Counted from the stretch's first letter, positions 15,605-23,822 are shown. The stretch: 27,569 bases of DNA from CAZMXI01 sp964570205 (GCA_964570205.1 CAZMXI010000053.1:1-27569); one strand, 5' to 3'. Translations and numbers: made by a program. The notes: generated from the sequence alone by a model not told the origin.

Positions 15605-16921
15605 TCAGTTCTCGGCGGGCGGCGTGGGATTGGGTCCTCTTCCACTGCGTCCCCGGCCGCGGCGTCGGCGACGCGACCGACCAAGGGATCCCATTCCCTG
15701 TGCGGGCTGCTGACCACCCTCCCGCGGTAGCTGTTCCGGTGGCTGTTCTGACGCAGCAGGCGGCTGCGGCGAAGCCTGCGAGGACGCTTCCGGGGCTTTG
15801 CTCGCGGGTTGTCCGTTGCCGCCAGCCTCACGCCGCGACGGACGACCCCGGCTTGGCCGATCTCCGCGTCGTGGCCGCTGGCGTTGCGCCTCGGGCTTGG
15901 GCACTTCGACCGGATCGGTATCGCCATCGGCCTGGCGCGCCGGCTCAACCTGCGCCTCGCTTGCCGCGCGCGGCTCGGGCTTCTTCGGGCGCGGCGGCCG
16001 AGGCGCATCCGGCGCATCGCGATCCAGGAGTTCCTCGACCGCGAGGGCGACAATACGGCCTTCGTCGAGCCGGACCTTGACGAGCTGCGTCAGGATCATC
16101 GTTTCCTCAATCGTGCCCTCTCCGTCGGGCGTGCGGACGCGCGCGCCCACCCGGGGAAGCCGCTTGCGAAGCTCGTCATAGGTGGCTTCTTCATATCGGA
16201 GGCAGCACTTGAGCCGGCCGCACCGCCCGCTGATCTTCGACGGGTCCAACGTCGCCTTCTGCATCTTGGCGCTGCCCATGCTCACGGGCCTGAGGACTTT
16301 CAGAAACTGCTTGCAGCAACAGTATTGGCCACAGGTTTCATAGTCGGCGGCGATCCTCGCTTCGTCGCGCGAACCGACCTGGTGCATCTGTATCCGGGTG
16401 TGGAATCGCGCCGCGAGCTGCTTGACCAGCGTGCGGAAGTCCACGCGATGCTCCGACAGGAAGTAGAAGGTCGCCATTTCGCCCCCCAGGATCAGCTCAA
16501 CGTCGACAAGCCGCATGGGCAGTTCCAGTTCGCGCACCATCTGCCTGCAAGCGGCAAGGTACTGCGGCTTCTGCCCATCCAAGTCATCCTGCTGGCGCAA
16601 GTCATCCCGGGTCGCAATCCGAATCACGCGCCCTTCGGATGTGAACGGAAATTCGGCGCCTCCGGAATTCTGTATGTACTCACGCACCTGTTCCCTGGAG
16701 ACACTGACGGCGCACCCCGTATCGGGGCAAGTCGTCGTCAGCACGTGCGCGAGTTCAGTGCCTCGACGCGAGCGGATCACCACCTTCGCCCCGCAAAGGG
16801 GCCTGACGTTGCCATCGTAGGGAAGCTCGGCCAACTCGTTGAGGTATCCATACCGCACGATAAGGCTCGTGGGCAACTGGGGAAGCGGATCGGCGATGGG
16901 GGGAGAATCGGTTGAGGACAT
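15605..16921 (-). CDS. ricT: PSP1-domain protein, RicT/YaaT family
   Basis: This is a 438-residue cytosolic protein. Residues about 20-300 are the PSP1/RicT core. The cysteine-rich signature TCGQYCCCKQFL (196-207), then SGRCGRLKCCLRYEE (231-245), contains the cysteines (C197, C201-203, C234, C239-240) that in the Bacillus Ric complex bind an iron-sulfur cluster. There RicT works with RicA and RicF in RNase Y-dependent mRNA maturation. The last about 138 residues are low-complexity, rich in Pro, Arg, Glu and Gln (GDRPSRGRPSRREAGG, RRRRRGRGRSGRG), absent from Bacillus RicT and reminiscent of RNA-binding RGG/basic tails. It is 52 bases after holB, as expected from the conserved tmk-holB-yaaT order. 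Confidence 0.88.
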   Translation of the reverse strand: MSSTDSPPIADPLPQLPTSLIVRYGYLNELAELPYDGNVRPLCGAKVVIRSRRGTELAHVLTTTCPDTGCAVSVSREQVREYIQNSGGAEFPFTSEGRVIRIATRDDLRQQDDLDGQKPQYLAACRQMVRELELPMRLVDVELILGGEMATFYFLSEHRVDFRTLVKQLAARFHTRIQMHQVGSRDEARIAADYETCGQYCCCKQFLKVLRPVSMGSAKMQKATLDPSKISGRCGRLKCCLRYEEATYDELRKRLPRVGARVRTPDGEGTIEETMILTQLVKVRLDEGRIVALAVEELLDRDAPDAPRPPRPKKPEPRAASEAQVEPARQADGDTDPVEVPKPEAQRQRPRRGDRPSRGRPSRREAGGNGQPASKAPEASSQASPQPPAASEQPPEQLPREGGQQPAQGMGSLGRSRRRRRGRGRSGRGPNPTPPAEN

Positions 16922-16973
16922 AGACAGCTCAAGCCACGCACGAAAATGCCGCGGGGCACCCTGGCGAAAGGGC

Positions 16974-17996
16974 TCAGGCGAACAGCTTCGCCAATTTGAC
17001 CGCCAACTGCTGGAAAATCAAGGGAACGTTCACGTTTGCCTCGACCATCCGCTCCGACGCGGCCACGGCGTCAATCGCCGCACACGATTTCTCAAGCAGC
17101 GCCGGGTTGTCGGTTCGGCTCAGCATCTGCCGGAAGAACCGCGCCATAAGCCGCAGATACAGAATAAGTCCCTCGCGGGTCTGCTGATCCTTGCTTGCCT
17201 GTTCATCACGCTCGATCTGCTTCTCGGCATAGGCTTCGGCGGCCGCCCGCAGCCACTGCGGCAAGTCGCCGCCCAGCCGGCCGCTCAGGAGCTCCGTAAG
17301 CCGATTGTCCAGTTCCCGAGCGTAAGCCACCACGCCGTCTTCGAGCCAGCGGAGGGCAAGTCCCAGCGATCCGTCGGCGAAGCGGGCGATCTCGGCTGCA
17401 ACGGGAGAGGCCGTGCCGCGCGCCTCCAATTGCCGGCGGATCGTCTGCTCATCAAGCAAGGCGAATGCGACGGTCTGGCAACGGCTGCGGATGGTGGGCA
17501 GCAGGGACAGCGGCTGGTCGGACAGGAGGACGATCAGCGTCCGGCCGCCGGGCTCCTCGAGCGTCTTGAGCATGGCGTTCTGGGCCGCCGTGGTCATCAG
17601 GTCGGCCTCTTGCACGAGGAAGAACTTGCCCCGCCCAAGCGAGGACCTGTGATTGGCCGGGTTGATGAGAAACTCGCGCACTACGTCGATGCCGAGTTCC
17701 TTGGCCGCCTGGGGGCCGGATTTCAGGTCACGTATCTGCTGGCGATAGACCGGATGGAAGTCGGGGTGATTGCCGGCCTGCAGCAATTTGCAGCTCGAGC
17801 ACGATCCACAGCCTTCGCCGTCCAGGGGGTTTTCACACAGGAGCCACCGGGCCAGCGCCCTGGCGACGGTGGCCTTTCCCACGCCCACCGGTCCGGCGAA
17901 GATCAGCCCATGTGGGAGCCGATCCGCCAGGCATGCCTGGCGAATCGTTTTGATGGCCTGGCCCTGCCCGAGAATGTCACCAAAGCTGCCCGCCAC
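16974..17996 (-). CDS. holB: DNA polymerase III subunit delta'
   Basis: This is a 340-residue clamp-loader AAA+ subunit. The Walker A-like loop is GPVGVGKAT (35-43). A zinc module has cysteines C54, C63, C66 and C69 (CGSCSSC). FFLVQEADLM is the Walker B region, AQNAMLKTLEEPG follows, and IRSRCQTV carries the SRC arginine-finger motif of clamp-loader subunits. The C-terminal collar domain follows. The protein loads the beta sliding clamp at replication forks together with the delta and tau/gamma subunits. The start is GTG 17996, which overlaps the end of the upstream small membrane-protein gene by 20 bases; no clear ribosome-binding site is seen, so translational coupling is likely. Confidence 0.93.
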   Translation of the reverse strand: MAGSFGDILGQGQAIKTIRQACLADRLPHGLIFAGPVGVGKATVARALARWLLCENPLDGEGCGSCSSCKLLQAGNHPDFHPVYRQQIRDLKSGPQAAKELGIDVVREFLINPANHRSSLGRGKFFLVQEADLMTTAAQNAMLKTLEEPGGRTLIVLLSDQPLSLLPTIRSRCQTVAFALLDEQTIRRQLEARGTASPVAAEIARFADGSLGLALRWLEDGVVAYARELDNRLTELLSGRLGGDLPQWLRAAAEAYAEKQIERDEQASKDQQTREGLILYLRLMARFFRQMLSRTDNPALLEKSCAAIDAVAASERMVEANVNVPLIFQQLAVKLAKLFA

Positions 17997-18210
17997 GGAT
18001 CAGATACCATACCAACAATCCAAGCCCCGCAAAAATCGCCACCGGGATCAGCACGACGAAGAACAGGACGATCCGACCGCCAATGCTCATGGCGCGCAGT
18101 TCGCCGGGGGTGAGCGGCCGGCGCTCACAGGCTCCCGGCGGCTCGGCCTTGCCGTTGCTCTTCGAGCTCTCGGGGTCTTCGTCGGGCAATCTATACAAAG
18201 GGAAGCTCAT
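17977..18210 (-). CDS. Small single-pass membrane protein between tmk and holB
   Basis: This is a 77-residue protein of unrecognised family. A hydrophilic N-terminal half (LPDEDPESSKSNGKAEPPGACERRPL) is followed by TPGELRAMSIGGR and one hydrophobic helix (IVLFFVVLIPVAIFAGLGLLVWYLI), ending RGGQLW. It lies 7 bases after tmk and overlaps holB by 20 bases, so it is locked into the operon. It occupies the position taken by yaaQ-yaaR in Bacillus but shows no resemblance to either. The tight overlaps argue that it is a real gene. Confidence 0.72.
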   Translation of the reverse strand: MSFPLYRLPDEDPESSKSNGKAEPPGACERRPLTPGELRAMSIGGRIVLFFVVLIPVAIFAGLGLLVWYLIRGGQLW

Positions 18211-18217
18211 TCTTGGT

Positions 18218-18910
18218 TCAACACTCTGTGCCCCCTGTTACGCGGGGCGGTGATGAGGGCATTATGCAGAAACCCGTCGCCGCCTTCCATACCGACGCCT
18301 GGACCTGGTCCACCGGTCGGGCGGCGTCGATCACCGCGTACCGCCTGGGATCCGACCGGGCCTGTCTGAGGTAATTCCGCCGCACCTGTTCATGGTAGGC
18401 CAAGGACCTTTGTTCGATGCGGTCCTTGTCGCGCTGCATTCTCGCGAAGCTCTGCTCGACCGGCATGTCCAGGATCAGGGTCAAGTCCGGCCATCGCCCG
18501 CCGATCGCGACATCGCCGATCGCGCGGATGTGCCGGTCCGTCAGCCCATCTCCCCCAACCTGGTACGCCAGCGTACTGGAGACAAACCGGTCGCAAATGA
18601 CGACTTTGCCGCTCCGAAGCGCGGGCAAGATGGTCTGGGCCACCATCTGGGCCCGGGCCGCCATATACAGCAACATCTCGCAGCGCATGCCCATTTCGCC
18701 GTGGGCCGGGTCGAGCAGAATCGCCCGGATTTGCTCTCCAATCCGCGTGGTTCCAGGGTCGCGCACCAGCGCAACTGCCGCGCCCAACGCGGCCAGGCGG
18801 TCGCCCAGCAGCCTTGCCTGCGTGCTCTTGCCACATCCTTCGGGTCCATCCAGCACTATGAACCGACCCGCCAGTGCGGCCACAACCTGTTCGTCCGATG
18901 GTTCTGTCAT
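18218..18910 (-). CDS. tmk: Thymidylate kinase
   Basis: This 230-residue enzyme phosphorylates dTMP to dTDP, an essential step to dTTP. The P-loop is GPEGCGKST (22-30). VRDPGTTRIGEQIR is the family's variant of the substrate-binding segment that usually reads REPGGTxxGE. DRFVSSTLAYQ carries the DR(F/Y) motif. The LID and TMP-binding regions follow. I start at ATG 18910; an ATG at 18922 (four residues longer, MRRR) is equally possible, and neither has a clear ribosome-binding site. The C-terminal about 20 residues (CIMPSSPPRVTGGTEC) extend beyond the usual family end. It lies about 45 bases after the cyclophilin gene. Confidence 0.94.
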   Translation of the reverse strand: MTEPSDEQVVAALAGRFIVLDGPEGCGKSTQARLLGDRLAALGAAVALVRDPGTTRIGEQIRAILLDPAHGEMGMRCEMLLYMAARAQMVAQTILPALRSGKVVICDRFVSSTLAYQVGGDGLTDRHIRAIGDVAIGGRWPDLTLILDMPVEQSFARMQRDKDRIEQRSLAYHEQVRRNYLRQARSDPRRYAVIDAARPVDQVQASVWKAATGFCIMPSSPPRVTGGTEC

Positions 18911-18955
18911 GCGCCGCCGCATCCTACAGCCCGCGGCGCAGCGTGTAAAACCGGA

Positions 18956-19438
18956 TCACTGCTCGTCAATCGTCACGCTTTGCAGCATATCTCCCTGCTG
19001 GACGGCGTTCACCACATCCTGCCCGCTGGCCACCTGCCCGAAGACCGTGTGCTTGCCGTCCAGCCAGTCGGTCGCAATGTGCGTGATGAAGAACTGGCTG
19101 CCGTTGGTGTTCGGCCCGGCGTTGGCCATCGACAGCGACCCCACCTTGTGCCGCGGCTTGCCAGCGCCCACCTCATCGGCGAACTTGTAGCCCGGCCCGC
19201 CCCGGCCGGTGCCGGTCGGATCGCCGCCCTGAATCATGAAATCCTCGATGACGCGATGGAATTTCGTGCCGTTATAGAATCCCTCGCGCGCCAGGAACAC
19301 GAAGTTATTTACTGTCGCCGGCGCATCCTTCGGGAACAGCTCGCAGACGATCTTGCCCCGTGACGTCTCCAAGGTCGCGGTGTACTTCTTGGCGGGGTCG
19401 ATCAGCATCGCCGGCGGCGCCGAGTATTGCTTGCCCAT
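18956..19438 (-). CDS. Cyclophilin-type peptidylprolyl isomerase
   Basis: This 160-residue protein accelerates cis-trans isomerisation of proline bonds. The active-site segments are FHRVIEDFMIQGGD (60-73, catalytic R62, with F67, M68 and Q70), MANAGPNTNGSQFFIT (104-119) and LDGKHTVFG (127-135). There is no signal peptide, so it is cytosolic. AAGGAG (19446-19451) lies 7 bases before the ATG, and a TATGAT -10-like hexamer (19471-19476 minus) with a poor -35 lies further upstream. It is the first gene of the minus-strand run leading to tmk, holB and ricT. Confidence 0.94.
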   Translation of the reverse strand: MGKQYSAPPAMLIDPAKKYTATLETSRGKIVCELFPKDAPATVNNFVFLAREGFYNGTKFHRVIEDFMIQGGDPTGTGRGGPGYKFADEVGAGKPRHKVGSLSMANAGPNTNGSQFFITHIATDWLDGKHTVFGQVASGQDVVNAVQQGDMLQSVTIDEQ

Positions 19439-19589
19439 GTATGGTCTCCTTCACATCAAAAGACTGACGCATCATAGCACATCCGCCGCCGGTGTCGCCC
19501 CGGCGAATCACCCCAAACTCCGCACGTCCTGTCGGATGGCTCAACACCGGGCGCCCTGGGGACTATCACCTGATGCCGAAAGCTGATCC

Positions 19590-20687
19590 ATGATGCGCGT
19601 TTTCGCAGTCCGCCAGTTCGCAGCCGTTGCCATCTTCGCCGCCGTCGCGGCGCTGTGGGCGGCCGCTCGGCCAGATATCGTCGTCCGTCCCGTTGCCCGC
19701 GCTCAGACCGAGCCCATGCCCCACGAGGGCGATTCCGCCGATGATCCGGCCATCTGGATCCATCCAAGCCGGCCGGAGGACAGCCTTGTTCTCGGGACCG
19801 ACAAGCAGGGCGCATTGCACGTCTTCGATCCCTCCGGCAAGCGCCTTCAGACCGTCGGTAGAGACACCAGTCCCAATAACGTCGATGTCCTGTATGGCAT
19901 GAAAGTGGCTGGCCGAGAGGATGACATCGCCGTCGCAGGGACCCGCCGTTCACCCACGATCGGCGTCAAGGTCTTCAGGATCGATCCGGACACCCGCGCC
20001 CTCGTCGACATCACGGCCGGCGGCGTCCTGCCCGTTCTGGGCGGCGGCGCCCCTTACGGCCTCTGCACCTACCGCAGCCCGACGACGGGCGAGTGTTACT
20101 TCTTTGTTGATGATTACGCCGGGCGCGTCGAGCAGCACCTCCTGACTGAAGCCCCCGGAGGCATGATCACCGCCCGCAGGGTCCGCGCCTTCTCGCTGGG
20201 CTCCATCACCGAAGGGTGTGTCGCCGACAACGAACTCGGCCAACTGTATTTGGCGCAGGAGCGCGTCGGCATTTGGAGATTCAATGCCGAACCGGACGGC
20301 GGCGTCAACGGCAAGCTCATCGCCAAGATCGGCCAGAACGGGCTGACGGCCGACGTGGAAGGTCTCGCGCTATACTGCGCCCCGGAAGGCAAGGGATACC
20401 TCATCGCCTCCAGCCAGGGGAATCACACCTTCAAGGTCTACCGCCGCGAGGGCGACAACGGCTTTCTTCTCACGATTGATCCCGCCAAAGGCGACATCGA
20501 TGATGTCAGCGACACGGACGGCATCGCGGTCACCGGGCAACCGATGGGGCCACGGTTTCCCAGGGGCATGTTTGTCGCCCAGGATGGCAGGAATGCCGCG
20601 GGGAACCAGAACTTCAAGTTCTACGCATGGGAAGACGTCGCCGGGCCCCACCTGGGAATCACGCCCCACCCCAAGCTGAGGTACTGA
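19590..20687 (+). CDS. Beta-propeller phytase (3-phytase)
   Basis: This is a 365-residue exported enzyme that releases phosphate from inositol hexakisphosphate in a calcium-dependent manner. A signal peptide covers about 1-40 (long, ending VARAQT). The family signature DSADDPAIWIHP (48-59), TDKQGALHVFDPSGKRLQ, TADVEGLALY, ASSQGNHTFKVYRREG, DVSDTDGIAV and FPRGMFVAQDG trace the six-bladed BPP propeller with its calcium-binding acidic residues. It starts at tandem ATGs (19590/19593) without a strong ribosome-binding site. It stands alone on the plus strand between two minus-strand units and its 3' end overlaps the radical SAM gene tail-to-tail by 29 bases. It probably scavenges phosphorus from organic matter. 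Confidence 0.9.
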   Translation: MMRVFAVRQFAAVAIFAAVAALWAAARPDIVVRPVARAQTEPMPHEGDSADDPAIWIHPSRPEDSLVLGTDKQGALHVFDPSGKRLQTVGRDTSPNNVDVLYGMKVAGREDDIAVAGTRRSPTIGVKVFRIDPDTRALVDITAGGVLPVLGGGAPYGLCTYRSPTTGECYFFVDDYAGRVEQHLLTEAPGGMITARRVRAFSLGSITEGCVADNELGQLYLAQERVGIWRFNAEPDGGVNGKLIAKIGQNGLTADVEGLALYCAPEGKGYLIASSQGNHTFKVYRREGDNGFLLTIDPAKGDIDDVSDTDGIAVTGQPMGPRFPRGMFVAQDGRNAAGNQNFKFYAWEDVAGPHLGITPHPKLRY

Positions 20688-22152
20688 CTCCCGTTCCGAA
20701 ACCGGGCCGTTTGGCCTCTCGCGCCCCGGCCATGTGCGTTCGCTTTTCGCATCTCAGCACCGGATCATTCACCAGATATCGTTCCCAGTCGGACATGGCA
20801 TCGAGGATGGCCTTGCCCCGCCGGCACTCTTCGACGGTCAATCGCCCGGACTGCACCAGGTCGTAGTACGGCCCCAGCTTCGTCTGCCGATACAGCGCCG
20901 CGAAGTGCTGATAAAACACCTCGCGCGGCAACCGAGTGGGGACCACGGCGTGCATCGTGTCGAAGCACGTGTAATCGTGCGTCAGCAACTGGTCGTGTCG
21001 AAGCCGATACAGCTCAGTCCCGGGCAGCGGCGTCAGCACGGTGAACTGCGTGTGCGTAATGGCGTGATCATCCACGTACTCCCGCAGCCGCGCAAAGTCA
21101 TCCTCGGTCCAGTCCGGGTCGACGATGAACGCCCCCCAGATCACTACCCCCAGATCCTGCAGGACTTTGATCGCCCGCTCGTTGATGGCGGCGGTGTTCC
21201 GCTTGTTCACGTGTTTGAGTGCGCCGTCGTCAGCGCCCTCAAGTCCGAGCAGGACGCCGTTCAATCCAACGTCTGTCCATTTGCGCACCAATTCGGGATG
21301 CCGCACGATCGAATCCGTCCGGCATTCCATCTTGAACCGCATCTTCAGCCCCTCGGACTTCACCATATCCGCGATCGCATCCTCCCGGCGATGATTCATG
21401 AGAAAATTGTCATCGACGAATGTCACCTCGCGCCCGTCGATCTCCGACAGTTCCCTGAGCACCCGCTGCGGGCTCATCTGGCTTGTCCGTCCGCCGTAAA
21501 ACGCCCACACGCTGCAGAAGTTGCATCGATATGGACACCCCCGCCCGGTTGCCACCGAGTTATCCGGCTGATGGCCGAGAAAGAAATAGCGATCGCGATA
21601 GGGAGCGGTCAGATCACGCCTGGGCAGTGGCAGCGCATCCATGTCGGTAGCCCCAAGCACAACACGATTCCGCACAAATCGGCCGTCAGCGGCCCGCCGA
21701 ATCAGGTTTGGGACATCCTCGACACCAGCGCCGGCCGCGATCGCGGCGATCAGCGCGGCGAACACCTTCTCTCCCTCCCAAAGGGCTATCGCATCGACAT
21801 CCGGAATGCAGAAATCCTCCGGCAAGAGGGATGCATGATGCCCCCCCACCACAACGAAGACATGGCTCGATACGGCTTTTGCGATCCGCGCCACCGCCTG
21901 CGCTGCATATACCTCCGGCGTCAGGGCGGTCACACCCACAACATCCGGCGCGAAAGACTCCAACACGGCCTCCAGTGCGCCGTCAAGCCGCATGTCCAGA
22001 ATGCGCACCTCATGCTGGGGCACTGTAGCTGCCAGCAGTTCCAGATGCAGCGGCTCCGGGAGCGATGCCAGCCGGAAGCCGATTTCCTCGCCGGCATGCT
22101 CAGGCTGCACCAGTAGAATGCGCAGAGTTCGCATGTGTGGTGAACTCAGCAT
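20659..22152 (-). CDS. Cobalamin-binding radical SAM protein (class B methylase-like, resembles HpnR)
   Basis: This is a 497-residue protein. An N-terminal B12-binding Rossmann domain (about 10-150) contains VVVGGHHASLLPEDF; the usual DxHxxG cobalamin motif appears as DMRLDG (53-58), with Arg in place of His. A radical SAM barrel follows, with cluster cysteines in GCPYRCNFCSVWAFYG (C206, C210, C213), then VTFVDDNFL, and GLEGADDGAL. The C-terminal stretch LTPLPGTELY... DYTCFDTMHAVVPTRLP resembles hopanoid C-3 methylase HpnR and related B12 radical SAM enzymes. Substrate assignment to hopanoids is uncertain, since no hopanoid gene is nearby. ATG 22152 or 22134 could be the start; neither has a strong ribosome-binding site. 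The last 40 residues are a poorly conserved tail overlapping the phytase end. Confidence 0.82.
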   Translation of the reverse strand: MLSSPHMRTLRILLVQPEHAGEEIGFRLASLPEPLHLELLAATVPQHEVRILDMRLDGALEAVLESFAPDVVGVTALTPEVYAAQAVARIAKAVSSHVFVVVGGHHASLLPEDFCIPDVDAIALWEGEKVFAALIAAIAAGAGVEDVPNLIRRAADGRFVRNRVVLGATDMDALPLPRRDLTAPYRDRYFFLGHQPDNSVATGRGCPYRCNFCSVWAFYGGRTSQMSPQRVLRELSEIDGREVTFVDDNFLMNHRREDAIADMVKSEGLKMRFKMECRTDSIVRHPELVRKWTDVGLNGVLLGLEGADDGALKHVNKRNTAAINERAIKVLQDLGVVIWGAFIVDPDWTEDDFARLREYVDDHAITHTQFTVLTPLPGTELYRLRHDQLLTHDYTCFDTMHAVVPTRLPREVFYQHFAALYRQTKLGPYYDLVQSGRLTVEECRRGKAILDAMSDWERYLVNDPVLRCEKRTHMAGAREAKRPGFGTGVSTSAWGGA

Positions 22153-22271
22153 ACGCCTGTTCCCTGCACACCCACAACGCCAGATTTCGGTTGTACAACG
22201 CCCGCATGCAGACAGCGCGCTTGGCTGGTCAGGATCAAAGCCCCCACGTAGAATGCGCTGGCAAGGTGAAC

Positions 22272-23822
22272 ATGATCAGACCTATGACGGTGCAGACCTC
22301 GCTCATGCTGGCAATCGTTACGCTGTTTCCCCCCTCGGTGGCGACGGGCCAGAGCGTCACTGCCGAAGCGATTGCCGGCGGCTCCGCTTCCGCCACACGG
22401 GCCGCTGTGCAGCGCGGTGGACGGGTGCGGGTTGTGGACCACGTATTGGCCGATGACGGCGGGCCGTTTCTCGGGCTTGGCGTTTCCTATTTCACCGCGC
22501 TGTGGCGCTGCAAGCACGATCGGCCGAGGCTGGAAGAAGACCTGGCGTTTCTCTCGCGACAGGGTTTCAACTACTACCGCATGCTGTCGATGGTAGGCTA
22601 TTACCCCGCCTGGGAGGGGCGAGAAATCGCTCCAGTGGCATTCACCAGCCGGGCAAACAAGCATGTCGAGGCATGGGGGGATTACTGGCAGCAGCTTGGC
22701 GACCTGATCGACCTGGCCTACGACCGTCACGGGCTGCGCACTCAGATCACCATCTTCGCCGATGCCCAGCTGCTACCCGGCAAGGCCGCTCGCATCGAGC
22801 ACATGCGAAAGCTCCTGGAGGATGTGGTGCCCGGCCGGGAGCACAAGGTCATCATGCTTGAAGTGGCCAACGAGGCCTGGCAGAACGGCTTCCCGGGCGA
22901 TGAGGGTGTCGCCGAACTGCGGGAATTCGCCAAGTACCTGGACGGCCGGACCGGGATTCCGGTGGCCATCACGTCCAACCACGACTGGCCGGAGCTGGGG
23001 AAGACCAAGGGGTTCGAGCAGGTCTACGCCGGCTCGGCCGCCGACCTGGCGACCTGGCATTTCAGCCGCGATCGCCGCACCGATGACGGCTGGCGACCCG
23101 TTTACGACTGCTGGGAATTCGCCGATCTGCCCGGCCTGCCGCCGGTCAGCAGCAATGAGCCGATCGGGCCGGGTTCGTCGGTGAATGCCGAAACGGAGCC
23201 GGTTCGGCTGGTCATGGCGGCGGCATTTGCCTACGCGGCACGGATGCCCATGTACGTGTTTCACAGCGAAGCGGGCGTCTTTGGGAAGAGTCGCTTTGAA
23301 GCCATGCCCGGAATCGCTGGCTTCGGGCACATCATGCGGCTGCTTCCCGGCGACTTGCCCAACTGGCAGCGCAATGACGGCAAGGGCGAGCGGGCGCCGT
23401 TCACGGTCTTCGCCGGCGGGCAGGCCAACCGGTACTGGCCTGAGGTGAAAGCCGCGCGGGATGGGTGCGTGCGAAACACAGGCAGCCGAAAGGGTGATCG
23501 NNNNNNNNNNCAGCATTTCCGCACTCTGCAGGAAATCCAGGGTGTTGTTCAGATAACTGACGATTGCCCTCGAAAGCGCATTGCGCGCCGAAAGATAGGA
23601 CGACTGCGAATCCAAAAGATCCCGCGTATCCGCCCGGCCGGCCTGGAGTTGGAGGCGCGGCACCACGTGCAATTCACCGCTTTTGATCCGCTTACAGGCA
23701 AGGAAGTGAAATCTGCGACTCTCCGAAAAGGCGAACGACTGACCCTGCCAGCCAATCCCGGTGCTCTGATCATTGTGGGCCGGCTGATGGGAACCGATTC
23801 GGCGGAAAACGGCGGCCGATGA
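22272..23822 (+). CDS. GH-A-like glycoside hydrolase, interrupted by an assembly gap
   Basis: The start is ATG 22272 with AAGGTG (22263-22268) upstream; upstream frame extension is non-coding. A signal peptide is followed by a TIM-barrel hydrolase (about 55-340). FLGLGVSYFTALWR, FNYYRMLSM, then VIMLEVANEAWQNG (N200-E201, the clan GH-A acid/base pattern), ITSNHDWP, VSSNEPIGPG (E296) and PMYVFHSEAGVFG are seen. The exact GH family is not identifiable. The frame is good until 23500, where ten Ns begin; 23511 to about 23655 belongs to another gene on the minus strand, and coding character resumes with HHVQFTAFDPLTGKEVKSATL to the stop. That C-terminal piece resembles the beta-sandwich ending of such hydrolases. 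The intact gene is probably longer or differently joined. Confidence 0.7.
   Translation: MIRPMTVQTSLMLAIVTLFPPSVATGQSVTAEAIAGGSASATRAAVQRGGRVRVVDHVLADDGGPFLGLGVSYFTALWRCKHDRPRLEEDLAFLSRQGFNYYRMLSMVGYYPAWEGREIAPVAFTSRANKHVEAWGDYWQQLGDLIDLAYDRHGLRTQITIFADAQLLPGKAARIEHMRKLLEDVVPGREHKVIMLEVANEAWQNGFPGDEGVAELREFAKYLDGRTGIPVAITSNHDWPELGKTKGFEQVYAGSAADLATWHFSRDRRTDDGWRPVYDCWEFADLPGLPPVSSNEPIGPGSSVNAETEPVRLVMAAAFAYAARMPMYVFHSEAGVFGKSRFEAMPGIAGFGHIMRLLPGDLPNWQRNDGKGERAPFTVFAGGQANRYWPEVKAARDGCVRNTGSRKGDXXXXQHFRTLQEIQGVVQITDDCPRKRIARRKIGRLRIQKIPRIRPAGLELEARHHVQFTAFDPLTGKEVKSATLRKGERLTLPANPGALIIVGRLMGTDSAENGGR
23501..23510. other. Assembly gap (10 N)
   Basis: A fixed-length run of Ns interrupts the glycoside hydrolase gene. 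The flanks (left ending GGTGATCG, right starting CAGCATTTC) show no overlap. Confidence 0.99.
23511..23657 (-). pseudogene. Fragment of a TolC-family outer-membrane efflux protein (probable chimeric sequence)
   Basis: Read on the minus strand this stretch encodes about 49 residues beginning RLQLQAGRADTRDLL, then DSQSSYLSARNALSRAIVSY, then LNNTLDFLQSAEML, up to the N gap. This is the C-terminal coiled-coil region of TolC/OMF proteins (the AGR-xD-xRDLLDAQ segment). On the plus strand the same bases give a basic, non-conserved peptide inside the hydrolase. About 147 bases bounded by Ns on one side and by resumed hydrolase coding on the other fits a mis-joined read or contig end better than a natural insertion. 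The exact right boundary is uncertain by about 10 bases. Confidence 0.65.

Noticed and set aside
16839..18113. 424-residue frame antisense to holB, and a similar 368-residue frame antisense to ricT
   Set aside because: holB and ricT carry unmistakable motifs on the minus strand; the plus-strand products are compositionally odd and match nothing.
20734..22116. 460-residue frame antisense to the radical SAM gene
   Set aside because: The minus strand has the CxxxCxxC cluster and B12 domain; the plus-strand product has no recognisable feature.
23511..23657. Natural insertion of an efflux gene fragment into the hydrolase
   Set aside because: There are no repeats, transposon ends or target duplications, and an N gap borders it, so mis-assembly is simpler.
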